Assembly: GCA_964594075.1 (NCBI GenBank)
Contig: CAZQKW010000052.1
Location: 1-23,229, forward strand
Direction of reading: 5' to 3'
From: CAZQKW01 sp964594075
Lineage (GTDB): Bacteria > Desulfobacterota > WTBG01 > CAIYCZ01
Length of the DNA stretch: 23,229 nucleotides
Made by a program: the position numbers and the translations under genes. Positions within the stretch are counted from its first letter, which is position 1; every line of letters begins with the position of its first letter. Of the stretch, positions 6,986 to 13,198 are shown one piece after another. The notes below the pieces were generated by a model that saw only the letters and a list, made by a program, of their open reading frames with translations, was not told where the DNA came from and searched no databases.

Positions 6986-7687
6986 ATGGAGGGACGATAT
7001 CCTATGGATAGAGGCATGAGGATTTTGGGCGGATTTGTGCTGATCATGCTCGGCTTGAATATATTTGAATTGGCAGCCATCAGCAGGATTGTTGCAGTTA
7101 TAGTGGGAAGTTATGGATTTATAACCGGCATCATAAATTTTTGCCCGATTCTCATGGGTATTAATAAAGAGAAGGAAGTGAAAAGAAAGAAGACGCAGAG
7201 CAAGCAGGCGGTCCCGTTGACGGCACTGAAAGGGCTGCGCTTTTTCTCTGGCTTCTCTGATGAAGAAATTGAAAAAATCTTTCAAAGTTGTAAGTTAAAA
7301 GAATACCCACCCTCAACCAACATTATTAAAGAAGGAAAACAGACCCGGAAAAGCCTATATATAATCTTTTCCGGCCAATGCAGAGTTCTTAAAACGCTCT
7401 CCGAAATGGGCAGCAAAATAATCAAAACCATTTCAGATGGCGATGTATTTGGCGAACTGTCAGACAATCCGCCGTGTTTTTCATTTATGAGCATTGATAC
7501 TGCAAAAGTATTGGAAATTGAAGAAGAACCGTTTCGTTTACTCTTACTGCAAAGTCCACGGCTTACAAATAAAATTTATGAAAAATTACTGCCGGTCATG
7601 AGTATGTATATGTGTGCGTTGAATGAGCAGGTTAATTATCTGGGAAACTGGGTTTTGCAGGGAAGGGTGCAATCGCCAACGCTTTAG
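6986..7687 (+). CDS. DUF2892 membrane domain fused to cyclic-nucleotide-binding domain
   Basis: A 233-residue protein in two parts. Residues 1-60 match DUF2892, the YgaP-type small membrane domain: MDRGMRILGG, two hydrophobic spans (about 13-31 and 34-51), then the typical TGIINFCPI ending with C53. A basic linker (61-75) leads to a cNMP-binding beta-roll at about 84-200, with SGQCRV and DGDVFGELSD. The phosphate-binding cassette after FGEL normally has a PR-A pattern; here it reads NPPCFSFM, so the arginine is missing and binding of cAMP or cGMP is doubtful. The ATG at 6986 follows GGAGGGG; a longer frame opens at 6947 inside the preceding hairpin and is rejected. It is probably a membrane-tethered sensor or regulator. 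Confidence 0.8.
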   Translation: MEGRYPMDRGMRILGGFVLIMLGLNIFELAAISRIVAVIVGSYGFITGIINFCPILMGINKEKEVKRKKTQSKQAVPLTALKGLRFFSGFSDEEIEKIFQSCKLKEYPPSTNIIKEGKQTRKSLYIIFSGQCRVLKTLSEMGSKIIKTISDGDVFGELSDNPPCFSFMSIDTAKVLEIEEEPFRLLLLQSPRLTNKIYEKLLPVMSMYMCALNEQVNYLGNWVLQGRVQSPTL

Positions 7688-7837
7688 CAGGCTGTTGAAA
7701 ACCACCCTCTGCTGCGTAGCGCTCATCCCTCGTCATTGCGCGTATTTAAAAGGACGCCTCATTCCTCATGATTTCGCGCGCCTTGCATTGAAAGTTTTTT
7801 TACCAGCCTGTGCAAAAACTAATCGTTCAACAACCTG
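7688..7837. repeat. MITE-like or dispersed palindromic repeat element
   Basis: CAGGCTGTTGAA (7688-7699) is matched by TTCAACAACCTG (7826-7837), an inverted pair with one mismatch, and CAGCCTG (7804-7810) offers a second, inner closing arm. The interior has the composition seen in dispersed elements of Deltaproteobacteria and others (ACCACCCTCTGCTGCG, CGCCTCATTCCTCATGA, GCGCGCCTTGCA). It starts directly after the TAG of the preceding gene. No transposase is encoded. Recognition of the element class is from memory; a second copy is not present in this window. Confidence 0.6.
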
Positions 7838-7881
7838 TTTGTGTGAGTCACGGAGCACGTAGTAAGTAAAGCAGATGACAA

Positions 7882-8778
7882 TCAGCAGGTCAGGCGATGG
7901 CAGATGGTGGTGTGATAGTCAAAGGGGTTTTTTAGATCAAGCCTGATATGATTTTTAAATCCCTGTTCACGGGCCTTTATCAGTGCTGACTGCTGCGCGC
8001 GCTTGATAATTGCTTTTAATGATTCCTGATAAATATTTCCCAAAACTGCGCGGTGAAATTCACACGGCCTTACATCTCCCTGGGGTGTGATGTTATAGCG
8101 GTTGCGGCAGAAAAGGGCGATTCCCTCTTTTTTATCTTTTTCACTTACCTTATGCAGATCCGTAACAACGGAGCCCCCGGTCATTTTTAGCTTCAGCAAT
8201 TTTTCATATGCCTGCTCCAGATCTTTCTGCTCTGGCAGAATGTCGGGATTTGTTTTGGCTCTGCCAACAGGAATCAGCCCGTTAAAATGCACGATGGCAT
8301 TGTAGTCTCCAACAAGCGTTATGATATCATCAATCTGGGGAATTACTCCTTTCCACAGCGTGACAATAATTTCCTTCGGCACATCACGCGCCCGGTCCAT
8401 CATCTGGATGAGGTTTTTAAATGCGCCGTGGAAACCCCGGTAGGCATCATGTGTTTCCCCAATGCCGTCAAGGCCAAATACCAGAATGGATTTATGTCTG
8501 ATTTGTGAGAGCTGCTGATCAGAGATTGGATAGCCTGAGGTGGTAATAAATACCAAAAAGTCTCGAGCCGTTTCAGCTACCATTGCCTGCAGGTCTTTGT
8601 GGAGGAACGGTTCACCGCCGGAAAATATCAGACAGTCAAACAGACCGCGTGCTTCCTTTATTATCCGGCGAATAGTTTCAAGAGACAATTCCCCTGCTTT
8701 AGGAAAGTCGCCATAACAGTGTTTGCATCGGTAAAGGCACTTGCCGGTTATTTCAATCTCAAGAAATCGTGCATTCAT
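7882..8778 (-). CDS. Radical SAM/SPASM-like protein
   Basis: A 298-residue radical SAM enzyme. CLYRCKHC at residues 14-21 gives the cluster cysteines C14, C18 and C21, and IFSGGEPF supplies the SAM-contacting GGEP motif. The C-terminal third has CRNRYNITPQGDVRPCEF and ends ICHRLTC, cysteines typical of a SPASM or twitch region holding extra iron-sulfur clusters. Relatives include PqqE, haem d1/AhbC-type enzymes and peptide maturases, so the substrate is open. It diverges from the gene run beginning at 8976, which starts with a tiny basic peptide and another radical SAM gene. No strong ribosome binding site precedes the ATG. Confidence 0.88.
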   Translation of the reverse strand: MNARFLEIEITGKCLYRCKHCYGDFPKAGELSLETIRRIIKEARGLFDCLIFSGGEPFLHKDLQAMVAETARDFLVFITTSGYPISDQQLSQIRHKSILVFGLDGIGETHDAYRGFHGAFKNLIQMMDRARDVPKEIIVTLWKGVIPQIDDIITLVGDYNAIVHFNGLIPVGRAKTNPDILPEQKDLEQAYEKLLKLKMTGGSVVTDLHKVSEKDKKEGIALFCRNRYNITPQGDVRPCEFHRAVLGNIYQESLKAIIKRAQQSALIKAREQGFKNHIRLDLKNPFDYHTTICHRLTC

Positions 8779-8975
8779 ATTATGTCGTGCATCGTTAAGA
8801 GTGTTTCACTTTTTATACCATAGATTCTTCATTTCCAACATATGGGGCTTCGCAAAAAAGAAAAAAGTTGAAAACAAAAAACAAATGCGATACCTTACTT
8901 TCGCAGCGATGAAGAATACATACATAAGCACGTTGACGGTACCTATGAAATTTATTAATCATCAGCGGAGGAAGC

Positions 8976-9062
8976 ATGGGAAAGATTAGCAGACAGCAGT
9001 CAAGCAGGAGAAAGAAACGCAAAAAGAAGGTTAAACGAATTGGCCGGGGCAAAAGGAGATAA
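8976..9062 (+). CDS. 28-residue highly basic small protein
   Basis: A short frame starts ATG at 8976 after GGAGG (8967-8971) and stops with TAA at 9060-9062. The peptide opens MGKISRQQSS and continues RRKKRKKKVKRIGRGKRR; 16 of its 28 residues are lysine or arginine and it has no acidic residue. The ribosome binding site and the overlap with the next gene support translation. Size and charge recall small ribosome-associated peptides such as THX, bS22 or AURKAIP1-like proteins, but the characteristic sequences of those are not present. It could be an RNA-binding peptide, a ribosomal accessory protein, or a leader coupling translation to the radical SAM gene. It lacks the cysteines or aromatic core common in radical SAM-modified peptides. 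Confidence 0.5.
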   Translation: MGKISRQQSSRRKKRKKKVKRIGRGKRR

Positions 9063-10014
9063 TAATAGCGCCGTGTTTTTCCAGAACTACTGGCCTGCGT
9101 ATTTTCTCAACTATTATATGCGTTGCCGGGCATTTGGCAAACGAATCCCCATCCTCGCAGGCTTTAAAATCACGCATAAATGCAATTTAAATTGTCGGCA
9201 TTGTCCTTTCTGGAAAAAACCCGAACAGGTAACGCTTTCATTTAAAAAAGTAGTTGATATTTTGCAGTCCTTAAGAGAATGCGGCATACGTATTATTATT
9301 TTTGAGGGCGGCGAGCCGTTTCTCTGGAAAGATGGCATATATACGATTCACGATGTGGTACAGGAGGCAAAAAAATTTTTTTTCAGTGTCGGTTTAGTGA
9401 CCAACGGGACATTTCCTCTCGACGTTCCGTCGGATGTCCTCTGGGTGAGCATTGATGGACTTCATGACACCAACAGGCAGATTCGAGGGAACTCATTTAA
9501 ACAGATAGTGCGCCATATAGAAACATCCCGCCACGCTAATTTACTGGTAAATATCACCATAAATAGTTTAAATCACAAGGAAATCCCTGCGCTGGTAAAG
9601 TATTTTACCGGCAAGGTGCGGGGTTTTACCATACAGTTTCACTATCCCTATGATGGGGACCATGCGCTCTGTTTAACGGCTGCAGATAGAGTTGCCGTGT
9701 TACAGGAGTTGCTCGACCTGAAACAGCAGGGATATCCAGTTTTAGACTCGACAGACTGCCTGAAAGCCCTGCAGACTAATAGCTGGCGTTGCGAGGACTG
9801 GATGATTGCCAATGCAGAGCCTGACGGGCAAATCAATATGGGCTGCTATGTGAAAAACCGTGCTGAGGTGCATTGCTCATTGTGCGGCTTTGCCGCACAC
9901 GCGGAGATTTCGCAGGCATTTCAGCTTAAACTCGCACCGTTCCTGGCGGGAATAAAGATTTTCAGGTACCGAAATCTTGGACGGATTAATACCGCATTCG
10001 GATCAGCGCAATAA
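9040..10014 (+). CDS. Radical SAM protein
   Basis: A 324-residue radical SAM enzyme with CNLNCRHC at residues 48-55 (C48, C52, C55) and IFEGGEPF as the GGEP motif. A long N-terminal lead reading FQNYWPAYFLNYYMRCRAFGK precedes the barrel. The C-terminal part has CEDW, GCYVKNRAEVHCSLCGF, a cysteine set suggesting auxiliary iron-sulfur clusters. The start is uncertain: TTG at 9040 follows AAGAAGG at good spacing and overlaps the 28-residue gene, while GTG at 9073 follows AGGAG at long spacing. Its 3' end overlaps queH. The substrate is unknown. The architecture resembles archaeal and anaerobe radical SAM proteins with a short tail rather than classical SPASM enzymes; this is only a general likeness. 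Confidence 0.85.
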   Translation: MAGAKGDNNSAVFFQNYWPAYFLNYYMRCRAFGKRIPILAGFKITHKCNLNCRHCPFWKKPEQVTLSFKKVVDILQSLRECGIRIIIFEGGEPFLWKDGIYTIHDVVQEAKKFFFSVGLVTNGTFPLDVPSDVLWVSIDGLHDTNRQIRGNSFKQIVRHIETSRHANLLVNITINSLNHKEIPALVKYFTGKVRGFTIQFHYPYDGDHALCLTAADRVAVLQELLDLKQQGYPVLDSTDCLKALQTNSWRCEDWMIANAEPDGQINMGCYVKNRAEVHCSLCGFAAHAEISQAFQLKLAPFLAGIKIFRYRNLGRINTAFGSAQ

Positions 10015-10561
10015 ACAATCGTTGCTGCTCCACGCCTGTTGTGGGCCTTGTGCCACATATGTCATTGAGCTTCTGGCGCACGATTACCAGGTGACCGCGT
10101 ATTTCTATAATCCTAATATTCAGCCGGAAGAGGAATACCTGAAACGCCTCGGAGCTCTTGAACAATATTGTTTGATTAAAGGGATAACGCTCCTGAAGGG
10201 AGCTTACGAATGCGATAGATGGGAAAAGGTGGCAGCCGGTTTTCAAGATGAACCGGAAGGCGGAAAACGCTGTGAGCGATGCTTTTCTCTGCGCCTTGAA
10301 GAGACCGCGCGCTGTGCCCGTGAAAATGGTTTTGCCATTTTTGCCACAACCCTGACCATAAGCCCGCATAAAAATGCGGCAGCAATCAATAAGGCGGGAA
10401 ATGCTGCTGCAAAGAAAATCGGCATGCCATTCCTGGAAGCTGATTTTAAGAAAGGCGATGGATACAGAAAAAGTTGTGAGCTGAGCAGGAGCCTCGGACT
10501 GTATCGGCAGCGTTACTGCGGATGTTTATATAGTAAAAACGTGAAAAAGGTTAAAAGGTAA
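9977..10561 (+). CDS. queH: Epoxyqueuosine reductase QueH
   Basis: A 194-residue DUF208/QueH protein, which reduces epoxyqueuosine to queuosine in tRNA without cobalamin, unlike QueG. Key motifs are HACCGPC (C21, C22, C25), CERC (C99, C102), TTLTISPHKN, and YCGC (C181, C183), the cysteines that hold an iron-sulfur cluster and a second metal. The reading frame opens with a TTG at 9977 inside the preceding gene; a TTG at 10022 would start just before LLHACCG. Neither has a good Shine-Dalgarno, so the start is open. The 38-base overlap with the radical SAM gene indicates coupled translation. No other queuosine gene is nearby. Confidence 0.92.
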   Translation: MDGLIPHSDQRNKQSLLLHACCGPCATYVIELLAHDYQVTAYFYNPNIQPEEEYLKRLGALEQYCLIKGITLLKGAYECDRWEKVAAGFQDEPEGGKRCERCFSLRLEETARCARENGFAIFATTLTISPHKNAAAINKAGNAAAKKIGMPFLEADFKKGDGYRKSCELSRSLGLYRQRYCGCLYSKNVKKVKR

Positions 10562-10588
10562 AGAGGCAAACAGGCGCATGGGTAACAT

Positions 10589-10611
10589 GTGACCAGTTGC
10601 TCGTGACCAGT
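10589..10611 (+). repeat. 9-bp direct repeat upstream of comA
   Basis: GTGACCAGT occurs at 10589-10597 and again at 10603-10611, starting 14 bases apart, in the 99-base gap between queH and comA. It could be a tandem regulator site for comA, but a chance repeat cannot be excluded. No -35/-10 pair is clear in the gap. Confidence 0.4.
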
Positions 10612-10660
10612 ATTACAAAAAAACGCGACACGAGTCAGGGTATTTTGATGAGGTTACCAG

Positions 10661-11434
10661 GTGAAACAGGCGTTTGAATTTATACCAATACCAGCGCGTT
10701 CGGAAAAACCGCGCATCAGGGGAATTACCATGGTGCTTGACAAAGGGCTGGGGATGAACCAGGCAGAAGACCTCATGGAAGCAGCACCCTACATTGATAT
10801 TATAAAACTGGGCTGGGGAACCTCCCGTCTTTTTTCAGAGAAGCTAATACGCGCAAAAGTAGCGCTCTATAAAAGTCATGATATCGCTGTCGGCACAGGG
10901 GGAACTCTTTTTGAGATCGCCTACAGCCGGGGAGCAACAGAACAATTTTTTAACCATACCTGGGAGCTTGGTTTTAACCTGATTGAAATTTCAAACGGCA
11001 GCATCATGCTTAATTATGAGGATAAGACAGCAGCCATTAGACAGGCGCGCACCAGGGGATTCACCGTTATCTCAGAGGTAGGGAAAAAGGACCCGCATGA
11101 AGATCATAAACTTACGGTGGCGCAGCGGATTGAAGAGGCGCAGCATGATTTGCAGGCAGGTGCTTTTCAGGTCATTATAGAAGCGCGCGAAAGTGGCAAA
11201 AACCTTGGCATTTATGATGATAAGGGCGGGGTTAAGGAGGAAATGACGCAGGATCTGGTGCGGGCACTCGGCATTGAAAATATTATGTTTGAGGCCCCAG
11301 AGAAAAGCCAGCAAGCCTACCTGATCCTTCATTTTGGCATAGAGGTTAATCTGGGCAATATACGCAGCGACGATGTGATTCCCCTTGAGACGCTGAGACG
11401 CGGTATCCGTGGAGATACTTTTGGGAAGGTGTAG
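10661..11434 (+). CDS. comA: Phosphosulfolactate synthase ComA
   Basis: A 257-residue enzyme of the ComA family, which adds sulfite to phosphoenolpyruvate to give (2R)-phosphosulfolactate, the first step of methanogen coenzyme M synthesis. Conserved blocks are seen in order: TMVLDKGLG, IKLGWGTS, GTGGTLFE, LIEISNGS, ISEVGKK, VIIEARESGKNLGI, MFEAPEKSQQ, and the family-typical end LETLRRGIRGDTFGKV. Length is normal and the fold is a TIM barrel. The GTG start at 10661 follows GATGAGG at seven bases. It overlaps comB. Bacterial homologues also serve spore sulfolactate synthesis (Bacillus YitD) and the Xanthobacter pathway, but the adjacent comB and comDE point to the methanogen-type route. Confidence 0.96.
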   Translation: MKQAFEFIPIPARSEKPRIRGITMVLDKGLGMNQAEDLMEAAPYIDIIKLGWGTSRLFSEKLIRAKVALYKSHDIAVGTGGTLFEIAYSRGATEQFFNHTWELGFNLIEISNGSIMLNYEDKTAAIRQARTRGFTVISEVGKKDPHEDHKLTVAQRIEEAQHDLQAGAFQVIIEARESGKNLGIYDDKGGVKEEMTQDLVRALGIENIMFEAPEKSQQAYLILHFGIEVNLGNIRSDDVIPLETLRRGIRGDTFGKV

Positions 11435-12080
11435 GATTTTTATCGGCCACGAATGGACAGGCAAATTAGTAGAGACCGATGTGCCTGTGGTAATAGACAC
11501 CCTCAGGGGCTCAAGCACCATTGTGACAGCTTTGGCAGGTGGGGTTGAGGAAATCATTCCTGTGACTCATGACGAGCAGGCTTTCAATTTGAAACAACAG
11601 GGCATGGTCATAGCAGGAGAATCAAGAGGTGTTAAGCTGGCAGGCTACGACCTTGGAAATTCACCGGTAGAGCTTCTGGCAAGAGTGGAACAGAAGCCAT
11701 TTAAGGCTCTAGCATTTAAAACCAGCAACCTTATTCCGCTGCTCTGCGCACTTCCGCGTGCTTGGATTTGCTCAAGCCTTAACATGGAGGCGATCGCCGC
11801 CCGCTTTTCGGGGAGCAATCTCTGCCTTATTGCTGCAAACGGAGAACACGGGGTCAGCGAGGATCTTGCCGTGGCAGTTGCGCTGCACGCCCGCTTCAAC
11901 GGGACACCGTTTGATGAGACATTAATTGCCCATTTTATACTTGAGTCTCCTGCGGCAGCCCACCTTGCGTCCATCGGGTATGCTGATGATGTCAGATTTA
12001 TTGCCCGGGTCAATGTTTATGATATAGTTCCATTCTATGACGGCAAAACTATCAAGAAAGACCGTTGCAACCAGTGTTGA
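11409..12080 (+). CDS. comB: 2-phosphosulfolactate phosphatase ComB
   Basis: A roughly 220-residue Mg-dependent acid phosphatase that releases sulfolactate from phosphosulfolactate. The ComB signature VVIDTLRGSSTIVTALAGG lies near residues 27-45, followed by GESRGVKLAGYDLGNSP and a C-terminal DVRFIARVNVYDIVPFYD. Length matches the family. The start is uncertain: GTG at 11409, TTG at 11421, or the ATT at 11436 that follows GGAAGG and would give the usual short N-terminus (IFIGHEWTG). All lie within or at the end of comA, so translation is coupled. The 3' end overlaps comD by 44 bases. Product goes to a sulfolactate dehydrogenase (ComC), not found here. Confidence 0.93.
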   Translation: MEILLGRCRIFIGHEWTGKLVETDVPVVIDTLRGSSTIVTALAGGVEEIIPVTHDEQAFNLKQQGMVIAGESRGVKLAGYDLGNSPVELLARVEQKPFKALAFKTSNLIPLLCALPRAWICSSLNMEAIAARFSGSNLCLIAANGEHGVSEDLAVAVALHARFNGTPFDETLIAHFILESPAAAHLASIGYADDVRFIARVNVYDIVPFYDGKTIKKDRCNQC

Positions 12081-12567
12081 TGAACAACTGGTAATGATTT
12101 TTCTGCAGCAGTTTATTGAACCAATTTTGAGCGTTCCGTGCAATATGCTTGCCGGTATTTTGCGCGAGATAGGAAAAAAACCGTTGCGGCACATCCCGGT
12201 ATGCAGAGAGGAAGAAGGCGTGGGAATTGCCGCCGGAGCAGCTCTGGCAGGGAAAAGGCCGCTGCTTTTAATGCAAAATTCTGGTCTGGGCAATTCCATC
12301 AATGCCCTCATGTCTCTTACCATGTTATATAAGCTGCCACTTTTCATTCTCATGAGCCACCGGGGCGGACTCGGGGAAAAGATATCAGCACAAATACCCA
12401 TGGGGCAGGCTGCACCACGTCTGCTCGAAACACTCAGGATACCGTATTTGCAGGTAAAAACATTGCGCGATTTCCCCCAACTGAGTCTGTTTGTGAACGA
12501 CGCGTTTCACAGGAATAAAATACATGCAGCTTTTCTATCGCGAGAACTCTGGGATGAAACGGAGTGA
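12037..12567 (+). CDS. comD: Sulfopyruvate decarboxylase alpha subunit ComD
   Basis: A 176-residue thiamine-diphosphate enzyme subunit carrying the pyrimidine-binding (PYR) domain. CREEEGVGIAAGAALAG near residues 55-71 has the activating glutamate, and LLLMQNSGLGNSINAL follows as in ComD and phosphonopyruvate decarboxylases. With ComE it should decarboxylate sulfopyruvate to sulfoacetaldehyde. A phosphonopyruvate role is the main alternative, but the separate alpha and beta genes and the comA-comB context favour sulfopyruvate. The ATG at 12037 gives a 44-base overlap with comB. ComE starts inside its 3' end. The protein is cytoplasmic. Confidence 0.92.
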   Translation: MTAKLSRKTVATSVDEQLVMIFLQQFIEPILSVPCNMLAGILREIGKKPLRHIPVCREEEGVGIAAGAALAGKRPLLLMQNSGLGNSINALMSLTMLYKLPLFILMSHRGGLGEKISAQIPMGQAAPRLLETLRIPYLQVKTLRDFPQLSLFVNDAFHRNKIHAAFLSRELWDETE

Positions 12568-13132
12568 TGTAATAAGGGAAATTGTAAAATTAGACGGGCT
12601 CATTATTTCCAATATTGGTCATCCCAGCAGGGAACTGTATGCGGTGCAGGACAGTTCGAGAAATTTCTATATGCTCGGCTCGATGGGGCTGGCAAGTTCT
12701 ATTGGACTGGGAGTTGCGCTGGCGCAGAAACGGCGGGTGTTCGTAATAGACGGGGATGGCGCACTGCTCATGAATTTAGGAACCTTGGCAACGATTGCCC
12801 ATCATGCGCCGCCCAATTACTGTCTGGTTGTTATTGACAATAAGGCCTATGGGAGCACAGGAAATCAGCCCACCTATACAGCCGGCAGATCCGATTTAGC
12901 TAAAATTGCAAAAGGGGCAGGCAACAGGAATGTGCAAAAAGTTAAAACAATTGCTGCACTTCGTCATACACTGAAAAAATGTTATGATTGCAGTGTTATT
13001 ATTGTCGCAGAGACCGACACGGAAATTAGTGAGGTTTCCATTATTCCCCATTCTCCGCGGTACATAAAAGAAAGATTTCAGAAAGAAATAACCAAAAAGA
13101 ATTCAGAAGTCAGAATGCAGAATTCAGAGTAA
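12554..13132 (+). CDS. comE: Sulfopyruvate decarboxylase beta subunit ComE
   Basis: A 192-residue subunit with the thiamine-diphosphate PP domain. The cofactor motif runs from IDGDGALLMNLGTLATIAH to VVIDNKAYGSTGNQ, with GDG and the closing DN spaced as usual. Near the N-terminus are GHPSRELY and GSMGLASSIGLGVALA. The ATG at 12554 gives the typical MKRSDVIREI start; an upstream ATG at 12524 would add ten unlikely residues. It overlaps comD by 14 bases. The last dozen residues (KKNSEVRMQNSE) are encoded by a repeat-like sequence and are probably not part of the ancestral protein. Confidence 0.92.
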   Translation: MKRSDVIREIVKLDGLIISNIGHPSRELYAVQDSSRNFYMLGSMGLASSIGLGVALAQKRRVFVIDGDGALLMNLGTLATIAHHAPPNYCLVVIDNKAYGSTGNQPTYTAGRSDLAKIAKGAGNRNVQKVKTIAALRHTLKKCYDCSVIIVAETDTEISEVSIIPHSPRYIKERFQKEITKKNSEVRMQNSE

Positions 13133-13179
13133 TTTTCAGCACGCACTGTTCGGACTATTTACTCCTGTCTTCTGACTTC
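13106..13179. repeat. Inverted repeat overlapping the 3' end of comE
   Basis: GAAGTCAGAA (13106-13115) is the exact reverse complement of TTCTGACTTC (13170-13179). The left arm sits in an iterated GAATTCAGAAGTCAGAATGCAGAATTC-like stretch, the type of small dispersed repeat common in bacterial intergenic DNA. It may act as a terminator or stability element between comE and the next gene, but the 54-base loop is long and no T tract follows. Confidence 0.55.
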
Positions 13180-13198
13180 CGGGAAAAGGGAGGTTTGA

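Noticed and set aside
7623..7862. 79-codon plus-strand frame at the end of the cNMP gene
   Set aside because: It runs through the palindromic repeat element and the preceding gene in another frame; it is cysteine-rich in an unstructured way and has no family likeness.
8976..9062. Ribosomal protein THX for the 28-residue basic peptide
   Set aside because: Only the MGK start and the charge agree; the GDxxTxRGKI pattern of THX is absent.
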